The notes: a model not told the origin generated them from the sequence alone. Shown: positions 8,032 to 16,060, numbered from the stretch's first letter. The stretch is 36,038 nt of DNA from an uncultured Porphyromonadaceae bacterium (GCA_900555715.1 USMC01000026.1:1-36038); one strand, 5' to 3'. Numbers and translations: made by a program.

Positions 8032-8613
8032 TTAGCGTGTGGCGTTGAAAAATTCCGCACGCAGCGAGCTGTCTTCGAAAACTCCGTTATAATGGACGGT
8101 GGTCGTCGACGCGCCCTGTTTTTCGACTCCGCGCATTTTCATGCACAGATGTTCGCCTTTGCAGACGACAATGACGCCCTTGGCGCCTGTCTCACGCAGT
8201 ATTTCGTCGCAGATCTGCGCAGTGAAACGTTCCTGTATCTGCAGTCGCCGGGCATAGAGGTTCACGATGCGTGCGAGTTTGCTGAGTCCGACGATTTTGC
8301 CGTCCGGCACATATCCTATGGACACTTTCCCGAAAAACGGCAGAATATGATGCTCGCACATGGAATAGAATTCGATGTCGGTGACAGTCACCATCTGCGA
8401 CCCTTCGTGCTCGAAGAGCGCCTGCCGGATGATAGAGTCGGGGTCGGTGCGGTAGCCGGATGTCAGAAACCACAGGGCTTTCGCCGCACGGATGGGAGTC
8501 TTGGCAAGCCCTTCCCTTTCCGGATTCTCTCCTATCAGTTCAATGATGCTCCGGATGTGTCCGGCAATGGCAAGGATGCTTTGAGATTCTGTTTCGTTGA
8601 GTGAATCATTCAT
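8032..8613 (-). CDS. folE: GTP cyclohydrolase I FolE
   Basis: Converts GTP to 7,8-dihydroneopterin triphosphate, the first step of folate (and possibly queuosine or pterin) synthesis. 193 residues from ATG 8613. Zinc and catalytic residues are Cys86, His88 and His89 in SMCEHHILPFFGK and Cys157 in GEHLCMKMRGV. GLSKLARIVNLYARRLQIQERF and the RGVEKQGASTTT turn are further signatures. ATG 8613 gives an 8-nt overlap with the SPOR gene stop (ATGAATGA), so the two are probably translationally coupled; the upstream ATG at 8637 is less likely. Last gene of the DUF1599-DoxX-tpiA-SPOR-folE cluster. Confidence 0.97.
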   Translation of the reverse strand: MNDSLNETESQSILAIAGHIRSIIELIGENPEREGLAKTPIRAAKALWFLTSGYRTDPDSIIRQALFEHEGSQMVTVTDIEFYSMCEHHILPFFGKVSIGYVPDGKIVGLSKLARIVNLYARRLQIQERFTAQICDEILRETGAKGVIVVCKGEHLCMKMRGVEKQGASTTTVHYNGVFEDSSLRAEFFNATR

Positions 8614-9109
8614 TTTCGATAATCTTGTCGCGTACAACTCTCATATAAGGGGCTGCGCCGGGATAAGCGTTCTTGAATTCGGCAAGCATAGCCTGCGCTT
8701 CTCCGCGTGAGCGGTAGTTGCCGACCGATACCTTCCAATACGGTGAATTGAAGGAAATATAAGAAGGAATGTCGGGGAAATCCTCCTGAAAGCGTCTGAC
8801 ATAAGATTCGGCGGAGCGTCGTGCCGATAGCGGGTTGTTGTCCTCGTAGAGGAGCACACGGAATACCGCTCTTGTTTTTCTGACGGAAGTTTCTTCGCCG
8901 CCGTTTTCGGCTGCATTATCGTCGGGTACCGGCGCTACGATGGCTTTCCGGGCAAGAAGGCTGTCGAGTTTCGCCGGCTGGTTGATGACTATTGTGCTGT
9001 CGGATTCTATCTGATTCACAATTGTCGCGCCGGTGCGCGGAGCGCCTGCCAGAATACATACGACCGGAACGATTGCCGGAACGATTGCTTTTAGGAGTGT
9101 AATTTTCAT
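8606..9109 (-). CDS. SPOR domain-containing exported protein
   Basis: 167 residues from ATG 9109. An N-terminal hydrophobic segment (LLKAIVPAIVPVVCILAG) acts as signal peptide or anchor. A low-complexity linker is followed by a C-terminal SPOR domain (about residues 90-165) with the typical FRVLLYEDNNPLSARRSAES opening and SPYWKVSVGNYRSRGEAQAML. SPOR domains bind denuded glycan strands of septal peptidoglycan, which suggests a cell-division or envelope role. A 12-nt tandem repeat encodes the AIVP-AIVP part of the signal segment. ATG 9109 is chosen because upstream frame extensions run into the tpiA terminator hairpin. Confidence 0.85.
   Translation of the reverse strand: MKITLLKAIVPAIVPVVCILAGAPRTGATIVNQIESDSTIVINQPAKLDSLLARKAIVAPVPDDNAAENGGEETSVRKTRAVFRVLLYEDNNPLSARRSAESYVRRFQEDFPDIPSYISFNSPYWKVSVGNYRSRGEAQAMLAEFKNAYPGAAPYMRVVRDKIIENE
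9064..9087. repeat. 12-nt perfect tandem repeat (2 copies)
   Basis: CCGGAACGATTG occurs twice back to back. On the minus strand it encodes two copies of Ala-Ile-Val-Pro in the signal segment of the SPOR protein. Typical of replication slippage. Confidence 0.9.
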
Positions 9110-9122
9110 AGAAATAACAATC

Positions 9123-9153
9123 ATAAAACCCGGCTGCAACAGATGCAGCCGGG
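9123..9153 (-). terminator. Intrinsic terminator/attenuator after tpiA
   Basis: A perfect 10-bp stem (9129-9138 with 9144-9153, CCCGGCTGCA/TGCAGCCGGG) with a 5-nt loop. On the minus strand it is followed by TTTT. It lies 20 nt after the tpiA stop and 20 nt before the SPOR ATG, so it may reduce rather than abolish readthrough into SPOR-folE. Confidence 0.75.
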
Positions 9154-9172
9154 ATATGCGGATATGTTATTA

Positions 9173-9928
9173 TCAGAAAGCCTGTACGATGCCCATGAAG
9201 TCGGCGCACTTGAGTGAAGCACCGCCGATGAGACCGCCGTCGACGTCGGGTTTAGCGAAAAGCTCTTTAGCGTTGGAGGGCTTGCAGCTGCCGCCGTAGA
9301 GGATCGAGCAGTTTTCTGCTACTTCCTTGCCGTATTTGCCGGCGATGGTAGCACGGATGTGAGCGTGCATGTCTTCTGCCTGCTCGGCTGTGGCGGTTTT
9401 GCCTGTGCCGATAGCCCAAACGGGTTCGTAAGCGAGGATGATTTTGCCGAAATCTTCAGCGGAGAGGTTGAAAAGACCTTCTTCTACCTGCTTGGCTACA
9501 ACTTCGTTGAAAGTGCCGTTTTCGCGCTCTTCCAGAACTTCGCCGATGCAGAAAATAGGGGTGAGGTTGTTGGCGAGAGCGAGAGCTACTTTCTCGCGGA
9601 GGCTTTCGTTGGTCTCGCCGTAGTACTGACGGCGCTCGGAGTGACCGAGGATGACATATTTAGCGCCGGTGGAAGCGACCATTGCAGCGGATACTTCGCC
9701 AGTGTATGCACCTTTGTCGTGGTTTGCGCAGTTTTCAGCACCCAGACCGAGGATGTTCTGGTCGATAACCTGTGCCACAGAGCAGAGGTGGGTGAACGGC
9801 GTGCAGATGACGACGTCGCAGTTGGCTTTGAAACCTTTGAGGGCTTCGTTCATTTCCTTGGCAAGGGCAACACCTTCGGGAACGGTGGTGTTCATTTTCC
9901 AGTTGCCGGCAACGATGTTCTTTCTCAT
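9173..9928 (-). CDS. tpiA: Triosephosphate isomerase
   Basis: Interconverts dihydroxyacetone phosphate and glyceraldehyde 3-phosphate in glycolysis. 251 residues, standard length for the TIM-barrel enzyme. Catalytic residues are Lys11 (AGNWKMN), His96 (ILGHSERR) and Glu168 (LAYEPVWAIGTGKTA, with the flexible loop 6). Phosphate-binding segments YGGSCKP and DGGLIGGASL are near the C-terminus. It has its own -7 element and is followed by a strong hairpin, so it is probably expressed at a higher level than its neighbours. Confidence 0.98.
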   Translation of the reverse strand: MRKNIVAGNWKMNTTVPEGVALAKEMNEALKGFKANCDVVICTPFTHLCSVAQVIDQNILGLGAENCANHDKGAYTGEVSAAMVASTGAKYVILGHSERRQYYGETNESLREKVALALANNLTPIFCIGEVLEERENGTFNEVVAKQVEEGLFNLSAEDFGKIILAYEPVWAIGTGKTATAEQAEDMHAHIRATIAGKYGKEVAENCSILYGGSCKPSNAKELFAKPDVDGGLIGGASLKCADFMGIVQAF

Positions 9929-9975
9929 TGTTATGAAATCTGTTATTGTTGTTATGTTGGTTTTGAATCTGAACG

Positions 9976-9983
9976 CAAAGTTA
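9976..9983 (-). promoter_or_regulatory. -7 element upstream of tpiA
   Basis: TAACTTTG on the minus strand is an exact TAnnTTTG match, about 48 nt upstream of the tpiA ATG and just after the stop of the preceding gene. No clear TTG -33 element is seen at the expected distance. Confidence 0.6.
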
Positions 9984-9991
9984 CGAATTTT

Positions 9992-11236
9992 TCATTTACC
10001 GCGCCTCATAAAGAGTCTTAATAATCTTGGCGACAGTGTCAGCATATATAGAACGAGCATGGCTCCGAGGTATGATGCCGCTGCAGTCCAGTGTATGAAC
10101 CCGTCGTCGGGAGAGGGCAGTTCGGAGAGAAGACGCTTCTCGCTGCCCGGTTTGTAGCCGTAGGACATGGACGAGAGTGTGCGTTTCCATCTGATAATTC
10201 CGCCGTCGGTGAACACGAGGGCTTCCGGACCGCGCACGAGCTGTTTCAGCGCCACGGGGTCGGCAGTGTATACTTTGAAATCAGGACGGCTCCAGTCGGT
10301 CCAGCGGCTGAAACGCTCAGGGTCGCCGTCGACGACGGCTATCATCTCTATGTCGTTGTTCTGGCAATAGCGGTAGAGCCGGCTCACGTAGTGGGCGAAA
10401 GAAAGATAGTGCATTCCCGGCTCGGGGATTATCAGATACAGCTGTCGGGAGGTGTCGGAAACAATATTGTCGGTGACGTCGTTTCCTTCATCGTCGTACA
10501 CCGATATTCCGGCATCGAAGCTGTCCGAGTCCGCGGGCTTTTCTTCTCCGATGAATGTCCATGTCGAGTCGGGCAGCATGTCGAGTGTGAAAGTCTGTCG
10601 TTGCCCGTCTTTTTCATAGATATATGCAGCTGTGCCGTCGGTGCCGGCAGAAGAGAAGATGCGTGTGCCTGTTTTGTAAGGTCGGAAATCGACAAGTGGC
10701 TGAATCTGATAGCCGGCGAGAGCGAGGAAGAGCGGGAAAGCTGTCGACAGCGTTATTGCAATCCATTGCATCGGTGCGGGATAAAGGCTGCCCGAACGCC
10801 GGTTGTTGAACATAAGCCATGCTATCATCGCCGTCAGGGCAACGTTCTTGGAAAATGATGCCCAGTTGGAGATATGCCATAAATCTCCGAAGCATCCGCA
10901 GTCGGCGACAGGATTCGCTACCGCTATGTAGAGCGTCAGCGGAAGCATCGCAAGCATCATCGCCGCGGCGATCCACACAGACAGGCGCCGCAGGCAACCG
11001 GTGGCAATGCATACTCCGGTGCAGAATTCGACACATGCGAGAGTGACGCTTCCGGCGACTATTGCCTCATGTGGCATGTTGAGTCCCCAGGCGTTCAGAT
11101 ATTCGCCCACTTTCAGGACAAACCCGAAGGGATCGATGGATTTTGCCCATCCGGATATGACGAATGTAAAGCCGACAATCAGCCTTAATGCCACGACGAC
11201 AGCCCGGCGGAGCTTTTCTTTTGTGCTGTCAGTCAT
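9992..11236 (-). CDS. BT_3928-like protein: MauE/DoxX membrane domain plus soluble C-terminal domain
   Basis: 414 residues from ATG 11236. The N-terminal half has about four membrane helices (roughly 11-31, 58-80, 85-107, 130-145) of the DoxX/MauE type, with a CGCFG motif at 113-117 (ADCGCFGDLW), typical of MauE-like quinone or disulfide redox membrane proteins. After another helix (about 155-175), the region to about residue 380 looks thioredoxin-like (IEMIAVVDGD, then FKVYTADPVALKQLV and ALVFTDGGIIRWKR) but has no CxxC. A last helix lies near the C-terminus. The 8-nt overlap with the DUF1599 gene stop (ATGACTGA) fixes the start. Redox function is inference. Confidence 0.82.
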   Translation of the reverse strand: MTDSTKEKLRRAVVVALRLIVGFTFVISGWAKSIDPFGFVLKVGEYLNAWGLNMPHEAIVAGSVTLACVEFCTGVCIATGCLRRLSVWIAAAMMLAMLPLTLYIAVANPVADCGCFGDLWHISNWASFSKNVALTAMIAWLMFNNRRSGSLYPAPMQWIAITLSTAFPLFLALAGYQIQPLVDFRPYKTGTRIFSSAGTDGTAAYIYEKDGQRQTFTLDMLPDSTWTFIGEEKPADSDSFDAGISVYDDEGNDVTDNIVSDTSRQLYLIIPEPGMHYLSFAHYVSRLYRYCQNNDIEMIAVVDGDPERFSRWTDWSRPDFKVYTADPVALKQLVRGPEALVFTDGGIIRWKRTLSSMSYGYKPGSEKRLLSELPSPDDGFIHWTAAASYLGAMLVLYMLTLSPRLLRLFMRRGK

Positions 11237-11780
11237 TTTCTGTAAGGCGGACGACTCCGAACACGGCATAGTTTACCATATCGAAATAGTTGGAATCTAT
11301 GCCTTCGCTCACTTCGGTCTTTCCCTGATGGTCCTCGATTTCTTTTGTGCGTTCAATTTTTGTCAGGATAAGATCGACGTATGACAGCACGCGCATCGAA
11401 CGCCACGCCTCGTCGTAGTCGTGGTTCTTGGCAATCATCAGTTTCATGGCTTCGTCCGCCACCTGGTCGTAAAGCTCAAGCGCTTTGTCGACGGATATAT
11501 CCTTGGTGTCGGCGTATCCCAAGCGCAGCTGGATAATTCCTACGATTCCGTAGTTGACAATCGCAATGAACTCAGGCAGGATTCCTTCGTCTACAGCGGA
11601 GTGCCCCTTGGTCTGGAGTGAACGTATGCGTTTTGCCTTGATGAACAGCTGGTCGGTGATGGCTTCCGGACGCATTATGCGCCAGGACGGACCGTAATCA
11701 TGCAGCTTAGCCGCAAAAATGGCACGGCACTCTGCAAGAGCTTCAGAGAATTGTACGTTTGTATTCTTTTTGTCTGACAT
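11229..11780 (-). CDS. DUF1599 protein with two tandem domain copies
   Basis: 183 residues. Two copies of the same unit are visible: KLHDYGPSWRIMR (25-37) with EFIAIVNYGIVGIIQL (70-85), and KNHDYDEAWRSMR (118-130) with YFDMVNYAVFGVVRL (165-179), offset by 93 residues. DUF1599 has been proposed as a nucleotide-modification-associated domain; no activity is proven. The N-terminus is set at MSDKK (11780) because an earlier ATG at 11801 lies inside the -7 promoter element. First gene of the cluster with MauE/DoxX, tpiA, SPOR and folE, an order I recall from other Bacteroidales. Confidence 0.88.
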   Translation of the reverse strand: MSDKKNTNVQFSEALAECRAIFAAKLHDYGPSWRIMRPEAITDQLFIKAKRIRSLQTKGHSAVDEGILPEFIAIVNYGIVGIIQLRLGYADTKDISVDKALELYDQVADEAMKLMIAKNHDYDEAWRSMRVLSYVDLILTKIERTKEIEDHQGKTEVSEGIDSNYFDMVNYAVFGVVRLTEND

Positions 11781-11798
11781 GTCTTTGACTATATAGCG

Positions 11799-11806
11799 CA
11801 AAGTTA
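11799..11806 (-). promoter_or_regulatory. -7 element of the DUF1599 operon
   Basis: TAACTTTG on the minus strand, an exact TAnnTTTG match 18 nt upstream of the ATG at 11780. It implies a very short leader and rules out the ATG at 11801. Its -33 position falls inside the promoter for the divergent DUF4954 gene. Confidence 0.65.
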
Positions 11807-11814
11807 GCGATTTT

Positions 11815-11846
11815 TTGCGAGAATATCATATTATTGCTTAACTTTG
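11815..11846 (+). promoter_or_regulatory. Promoter of the DUF4954 gene
   Basis: TAACTTTG at 11839-11846 with TTG at 11815-11817 and a 21-nt spacer. Transcription would start near 11853, leaving a leader of about 68 nt that can form a 6-bp hairpin (11852-11857 with 11867-11872). Confidence 0.72.
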
Positions 11847-11920
11847 CAGTCGCAGAGTACAGCAGGCTCTGCAGAGAATGATATATTCCGGACTTTTAAC
11901 CAAAATTCTTTTATATTATT

Positions 11921-13903
11921 ATGGGAATATCAAATTATAGAGTGCTTAGTGAGAAAGAAATCGAAGTCCTTGAAAGCAGAGGATGCTCAAGCTCGGACTG
12001 GAGCAAGGTTCTCGTCGCCGACGGGTTTGACTGCGGACGTCTGAAGGATGTCGAGTTTTCCGGCGATGTCAGGATAGGACGTCTTGAAGGTTCGTTCACG
12101 CGGCAGGGCGGTCTTGTGCGCAAGTCGTCGATCAGCGGAGTGACTCTCCACAATGTGAACGTCGGAAATGATGTATATATTCACGGTGTGGCGAATTATA
12201 TCGCCAACTACAATATTGGCGACGGAGTGTATATCGACAATATAGATTCTCTCGTCGGAACGCTTGAATCTTCTTTCGGTGTGGGAACGGAAGTGTCGGT
12301 CCTGAATGAGACCGGCGGACGTGAAGTTCCTATTTATGAAAAGATGTCGGCTCAGACAGCCTATCTCATCGCCATGTACCGCCACAATCATCAGATGGTG
12401 CAGAATCTTGTCGATATTATCAAGGCTCATGCCGACAGCCTGATCGGGCAGCGTGGAACGGTAGGCGATTATGCCGAAATAACGAACTGCGGTACCATCA
12501 CAGACGTGCGCGTCGGCGAATATGCTCACCTGAAAGGCGCCACCCGCCTGAAGGACGGCACAATCGCCGGGTCGGAGGAGGCTCCGGTCACCGTAGGACG
12601 CGATGTCATTGCCGAAGGCTTCATTTTCGCGCCGGGCAGCCGTGTCGACGACGGAGCTGTCGTACATCATTGTTTTGTCGGGCAGGCTTCCGTGCTGTCG
12701 CATCTGTTCTCTGCCCACGACTCGCTTTTCTTTGCCAACTGTCAGTGCGAGAACGGCGAGGCAGCAGCCATTTTCGGAGGTCCGTACACCGTTACTATGC
12801 ACAAGTCGAGCCTTCTTATTGCCGGTTTCTTCTCATTTCTCAATGCCGGTTCGGGATCGAACCAGAGCAATCACATGTATAAGCTTGGTCCTATACACCA
12901 GGGCGTTGTCGAACGCGGCTCGAAGAGCACCAGCGATTCCTATATTCTGTGGCCTGCGCGTATAGGCGCATTCTCGCTTGTTATGGGACGACATGTCAAC
13001 CATCCGGATACTTCGCGTCTTCCGTTTTCCTATCTTATCGAAGGAAACAAGGAGTCTTATCTCGTTCCGGGTATCAATCTGCGCAGCGTAGGAACAATAC
13101 GTGATGCCCAGAAATGGCCCAACCGCGACAAACGCAAAGGTGAACGTCTTGATTCCATCAATTTCAATCTGCTCAGTCCATACACGGCGGGTAAGATGAT
13201 GAGTGCCATCAATCTTCTCAACGATCTCGAACGCACTGCCGGTGTCACTGCCGAACGCTTCTCTTTCCAGGCTATGACTATTGATGCCCGTGCGTTGCGC
13301 CGCGGACGTAAGCTCTATGCAATGGCTATCGACAAGTTTATGGGCAATTCTGTCATTTCGCGGCTTGGAAAAGAGCATATCGACAGTGAGGAAGAGCTGT
13401 CAGCCATCCTTACACCCGGTCATGTGTCCGGCAAGGGCAAGTGGGTGGACGTATGCGGTCTGTTCACGCCCAAGACAGAAGTGGATGCCATCGCGGAAGA
13501 TATTGCAGAGGGCAGACTCACCGAGCTCACCGACCTCGAAGCCCGATGGAAGCAGCTTCATGCCGATTATTACGATATGGAATGGACATGGGTTGCCGAT
13601 CACCTTCCGCAGTGGTACGGCAAAACTGCCGCAGAACTAACCAAGGAGGATGTGCGGCAGATCATAGACCGCTGGCTCAGAAGTGTCGTGGAGCTGGATG
13701 AGATGCTTCTCGAAGACGCGCGTAAGGAATACTCGCTTAAATCGCGCACCGGCTTCGGCATAGACAATCCCGGCGACGATGCCGACAGCGACTTTGTCAG
13801 CGTGCGAGGAGAGTTCGACGCAGACCCGTTCGTGAAGATGGTAAAGAACCACATCGCCAGAAAAACGGATCTTGCCGAACGTGCTCTCGCACAGCTTGAC
13901 TGA
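11921..13903 (+). CDS. DUF4954 family protein with hexapeptide-like repeats
   Basis: 660 residues, cytoplasmic (no signal peptide or membrane segment). Residues about 40-140 and 190-260 hold imperfect hexapeptide repeats with a hydrophobic residue about every six positions (VRIGRLEG, VNVGNDVYIHG, YNIGDGVYID, GTVGDYAEITNC, VRVGEYAHLKG, VTVGRDVIAEG), the pattern of a left-handed parallel beta-helix as in acyltransferases and sugar-nucleotide enzymes. Then comes a conserved core with AIFGGPYTVTMHKSS, SGSNQSNHMYKLGP and GRHVNHPDTSRLPFSYLIEG, rich in His and Asn. The C-terminal third (about 400-660) is helical. No nucleotidyltransferase signature is seen; function unknown. Single-gene transcript ending 3 nt from the opposing gene. 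Confidence 0.88.
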   Translation: MGISNYRVLSEKEIEVLESRGCSSSDWSKVLVADGFDCGRLKDVEFSGDVRIGRLEGSFTRQGGLVRKSSISGVTLHNVNVGNDVYIHGVANYIANYNIGDGVYIDNIDSLVGTLESSFGVGTEVSVLNETGGREVPIYEKMSAQTAYLIAMYRHNHQMVQNLVDIIKAHADSLIGQRGTVGDYAEITNCGTITDVRVGEYAHLKGATRLKDGTIAGSEEAPVTVGRDVIAEGFIFAPGSRVDDGAVVHHCFVGQASVLSHLFSAHDSLFFANCQCENGEAAAIFGGPYTVTMHKSSLLIAGFFSFLNAGSGSNQSNHMYKLGPIHQGVVERGSKSTSDSYILWPARIGAFSLVMGRHVNHPDTSRLPFSYLIEGNKESYLVPGINLRSVGTIRDAQKWPNRDKRKGERLDSINFNLLSPYTAGKMMSAINLLNDLERTAGVTAERFSFQAMTIDARALRRGRKLYAMAIDKFMGNSVISRLGKEHIDSEEELSAILTPGHVSGKGKWVDVCGLFTPKTEVDAIAEDIAEGRLTELTDLEARWKQLHADYYDMEWTWVADHLPQWYGKTAAELTKEDVRQIIDRWLRSVVELDEMLLEDARKEYSLKSRTGFGIDNPGDDADSDFVSVRGEFDADPFVKMVKNHIARKTDLAERALAQLD

Positions 13904-13906
13904 TTG

Positions 13907-16024
13907 TCAGAGTACTACTATCTTTGCAACCTTGTTGCCGACCTTGACGATGTACATGCCGGCGGCAAGGTTGATTTTTGCATAGCCGCGTACGACGCCG
14001 GAGGCTACAGTCTTGCCGTCGGGCGTGAACACCATATATGAGGCATCGCCCGAAATGATGACGGCGCCGGCGCCCGCTGCGATAGCGACGCTGCCGGGAG
14101 CGGTCTGGGCAATACTGTTCGTTTCTGGAGCGAGCGATATTTCGGTCAGTGCTATGCCGCTGCGGTCGGGTTCGCTGCACGCATGGAAGCCGATGTAGTA
14201 TATGCCGTCCTTGTCAGTCTCGAAATCAACGGTCTTTTTCGTAGGGAGCAGGCTTGTCACATCTGTTTTCGGTTCGATTGTCTGTGTCATGGCAGCTGCC
14301 TCGGGCGCTGTGCCGAGGTATATGGCAAGCGAAGGAGCCGCGCCGGCATAGTCGGTGAGCGACGTGTATGAAACGGTATATTTCTTGCCGGCGGAGAGTC
14401 GGAAAGGAGGTGTTATGAGCCAGTCGTCGGCAGATGTGGAGGAGGTATAGGGATATACTGCCGCAGGGATAAGCTCGTCGGTGGTCTCGATATAGAATTC
14501 CCATTCACGGTACCATTCGATATGATCTGCATTGCAGTCGATGCGCGTGAAGAGTTCCATGGAGTTCTCGTCTTCAAAAGTTGCGGAGTAGGGCAGCGGC
14601 ATCGAGCCGACACGCCATGTGTTCGAGCTTACAGCTGGCATTGATGTGGCGCCGTATGACATCACGACATCGTATCGGTAAGTTTCTATTCCGTCTGTAG
14701 CTTCAACTTTCTCGGTAAACGAGTTTTCTGTCAGTCCTTCTCCGACAGTTACGCCGCCGGGATAGCGGATAACGGAGTATGCTATTTTTGCCGGATCATA
14801 GTATCCGCCGTTGCAGCTTTTTTCCGGCGCGTTCCAGATGAGACTGAAAACGCCGTCCGACCACGACAGGCGTACATCGCTCACGTTCTCCGGAGTGTCT
14901 TCGCCAAGCCACAGCGATATTTTCGACTTCGGACCACGTCCGGCAACATTCGTGAGTTCAAGGGTAATGTCGTACATGCCGGCAATGGCGACTTTCGCCG
15001 GTATGACAACTTTCTCGCCGCAGGTGGCTTTGCCTTCTGCGAGCAGTGCGCCGTTGGCGCGTACGATGTAGCTCACCTCGCCGGTTGCCGGCTGTCCGTC
15101 GAAAGTTGTGGTCGGGACAGTGAAACCGATGTTTCCGTTCAGCGATCCGTCGGCAAAATCTACTGTGAGATCGCTTACTTCTGCCGGCGCTCCGTCGACG
15201 GCGGCGGGTCCGGGGATGAACATACCGCCGAGAGCTTCTCCGTCGTCGAAGGTGTAGACGAATGTGGCTGTCGCTGTTGCGATGTCGACAGCATACAAGG
15301 AGCTGACCGTCAGGTCATACCCGGCGAGAGGGTCAGGGTTCTCGACACTGTTGGTGACAACGACATAGAAGATACCTGTTTTGGGGTCGATGGCTCCCGT
15401 CGAACGCCTTGTGGCACTGAAACCGAGATTGCCGAGTTCGGTGATGCTGCCGCGGATTTTGTCGACAGCGATGAGAAGCCCGTTCATGTCGACAGCATAT
15501 ATGTTGCCGTTCCTGTCGGTGGCGCAGGCGATCCAGGGCATGTCCAGATCGGCTATTTTGAAACGTTTTCCTGTCGCTTCATTCAGTGTTCCGAAGACAT
15601 ATCCGCCGCTGCCGCTGTTGAAACATCCGTAGATTTTCGCCGTCAGAGGGTCGTATGTCAGATCGGTGGCGACGGATTCCGTGTCGCCGTCGCGCAGGGT
15701 GCTGACCGTAGTCCACGTCTCCGGTGAGATTATGCAGTGGGTTATGTCCGACCATCCGCCGAAATTCATCTCCTGTGTGCAGAAGTAGAAATCATCTGTG
15801 AGGACGCCTCCGCCCGAAGCGTCGATGTCGGGGTCTTGCCTGACAAGTTGCCTGTCGTATCGGCTGGTTGAGAAACTGTACATTCCCGGTTCGTCGAAAT
15901 TGTGTTCCTTCCATGAGTTTGTGCTGTATACGGAAGCGAAAAAACGGATTTCTTCCGGATTGCTTTCGGCAAATGCCGCGAATGCCGTCAGGCAGCAGAC
16001 GCTGAGAATGAGAGGTGTCTTCAT
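13907..16024 (-). CDS. Secreted multidomain protein with type IX secretion C-terminal sorting domain
   Basis: 705 residues. Signal peptide at 1-19 (cleavage after AAFA). Residues about 25-275 are repetitive beta structure resembling a propeller, with blade-like segments such as GNIYAVDMNGLLIAVD and GIFYVVVTNS. An Ig-like part follows (280-375), then a fibronectin type III-like domain (380-470), then a choice-of-anchor J/cleaved-adhesin-like jelly roll (475-635) with LPYSATFED and SADDWLITPPFRL. The end (645-705) fits a type A sorting domain: beta-rich, VFTPDGKTVASG, NLAAGMYIVKVGNKVAKIVVL. Such proteins are exported by Sec, secreted by the type IX system and usually anchored on the surface. 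Ligand unknown; a glycan or adhesion role is only a guess. Confidence 0.85.
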   Translation of the reverse strand: MKTPLILSVCCLTAFAAFAESNPEEIRFFASVYSTNSWKEHNFDEPGMYSFSTSRYDRQLVRQDPDIDASGGGVLTDDFYFCTQEMNFGGWSDITHCIISPETWTTVSTLRDGDTESVATDLTYDPLTAKIYGCFNSGSGGYVFGTLNEATGKRFKIADLDMPWIACATDRNGNIYAVDMNGLLIAVDKIRGSITELGNLGFSATRRSTGAIDPKTGIFYVVVTNSVENPDPLAGYDLTVSSLYAVDIATATATFVYTFDDGEALGGMFIPGPAAVDGAPAEVSDLTVDFADGSLNGNIGFTVPTTTFDGQPATGEVSYIVRANGALLAEGKATCGEKVVIPAKVAIAGMYDITLELTNVAGRGPKSKISLWLGEDTPENVSDVRLSWSDGVFSLIWNAPEKSCNGGYYDPAKIAYSVIRYPGGVTVGEGLTENSFTEKVEATDGIETYRYDVVMSYGATSMPAVSSNTWRVGSMPLPYSATFEDENSMELFTRIDCNADHIEWYREWEFYIETTDELIPAAVYPYTSSTSADDWLITPPFRLSAGKKYTVSYTSLTDYAGAAPSLAIYLGTAPEAAAMTQTIEPKTDVTSLLPTKKTVDFETDKDGIYYIGFHACSEPDRSGIALTEISLAPETNSIAQTAPGSVAIAAGAGAVIISGDASYMVFTPDGKTVASGVVRGYAKINLAAGMYIVKVGNKVAKIVVL

Positions 16025-16060
16025 ATAACAGATGGTTATGATAAGATGGTTTGTTGAGAT

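Noticed and set aside
9359..10021. 220-codon open frame on the plus strand across tpiA
   Set aside because: Lies antisense to an unmistakable triosephosphate isomerase gene; the low-complexity Val/Phe/Glu-rich translation is a codon-bias shadow.
11987..12802. 271-codon open frame on the minus strand inside DUF4954
   Set aside because: Antisense shadow of repeat-rich coding sequence; no promoter or start context.
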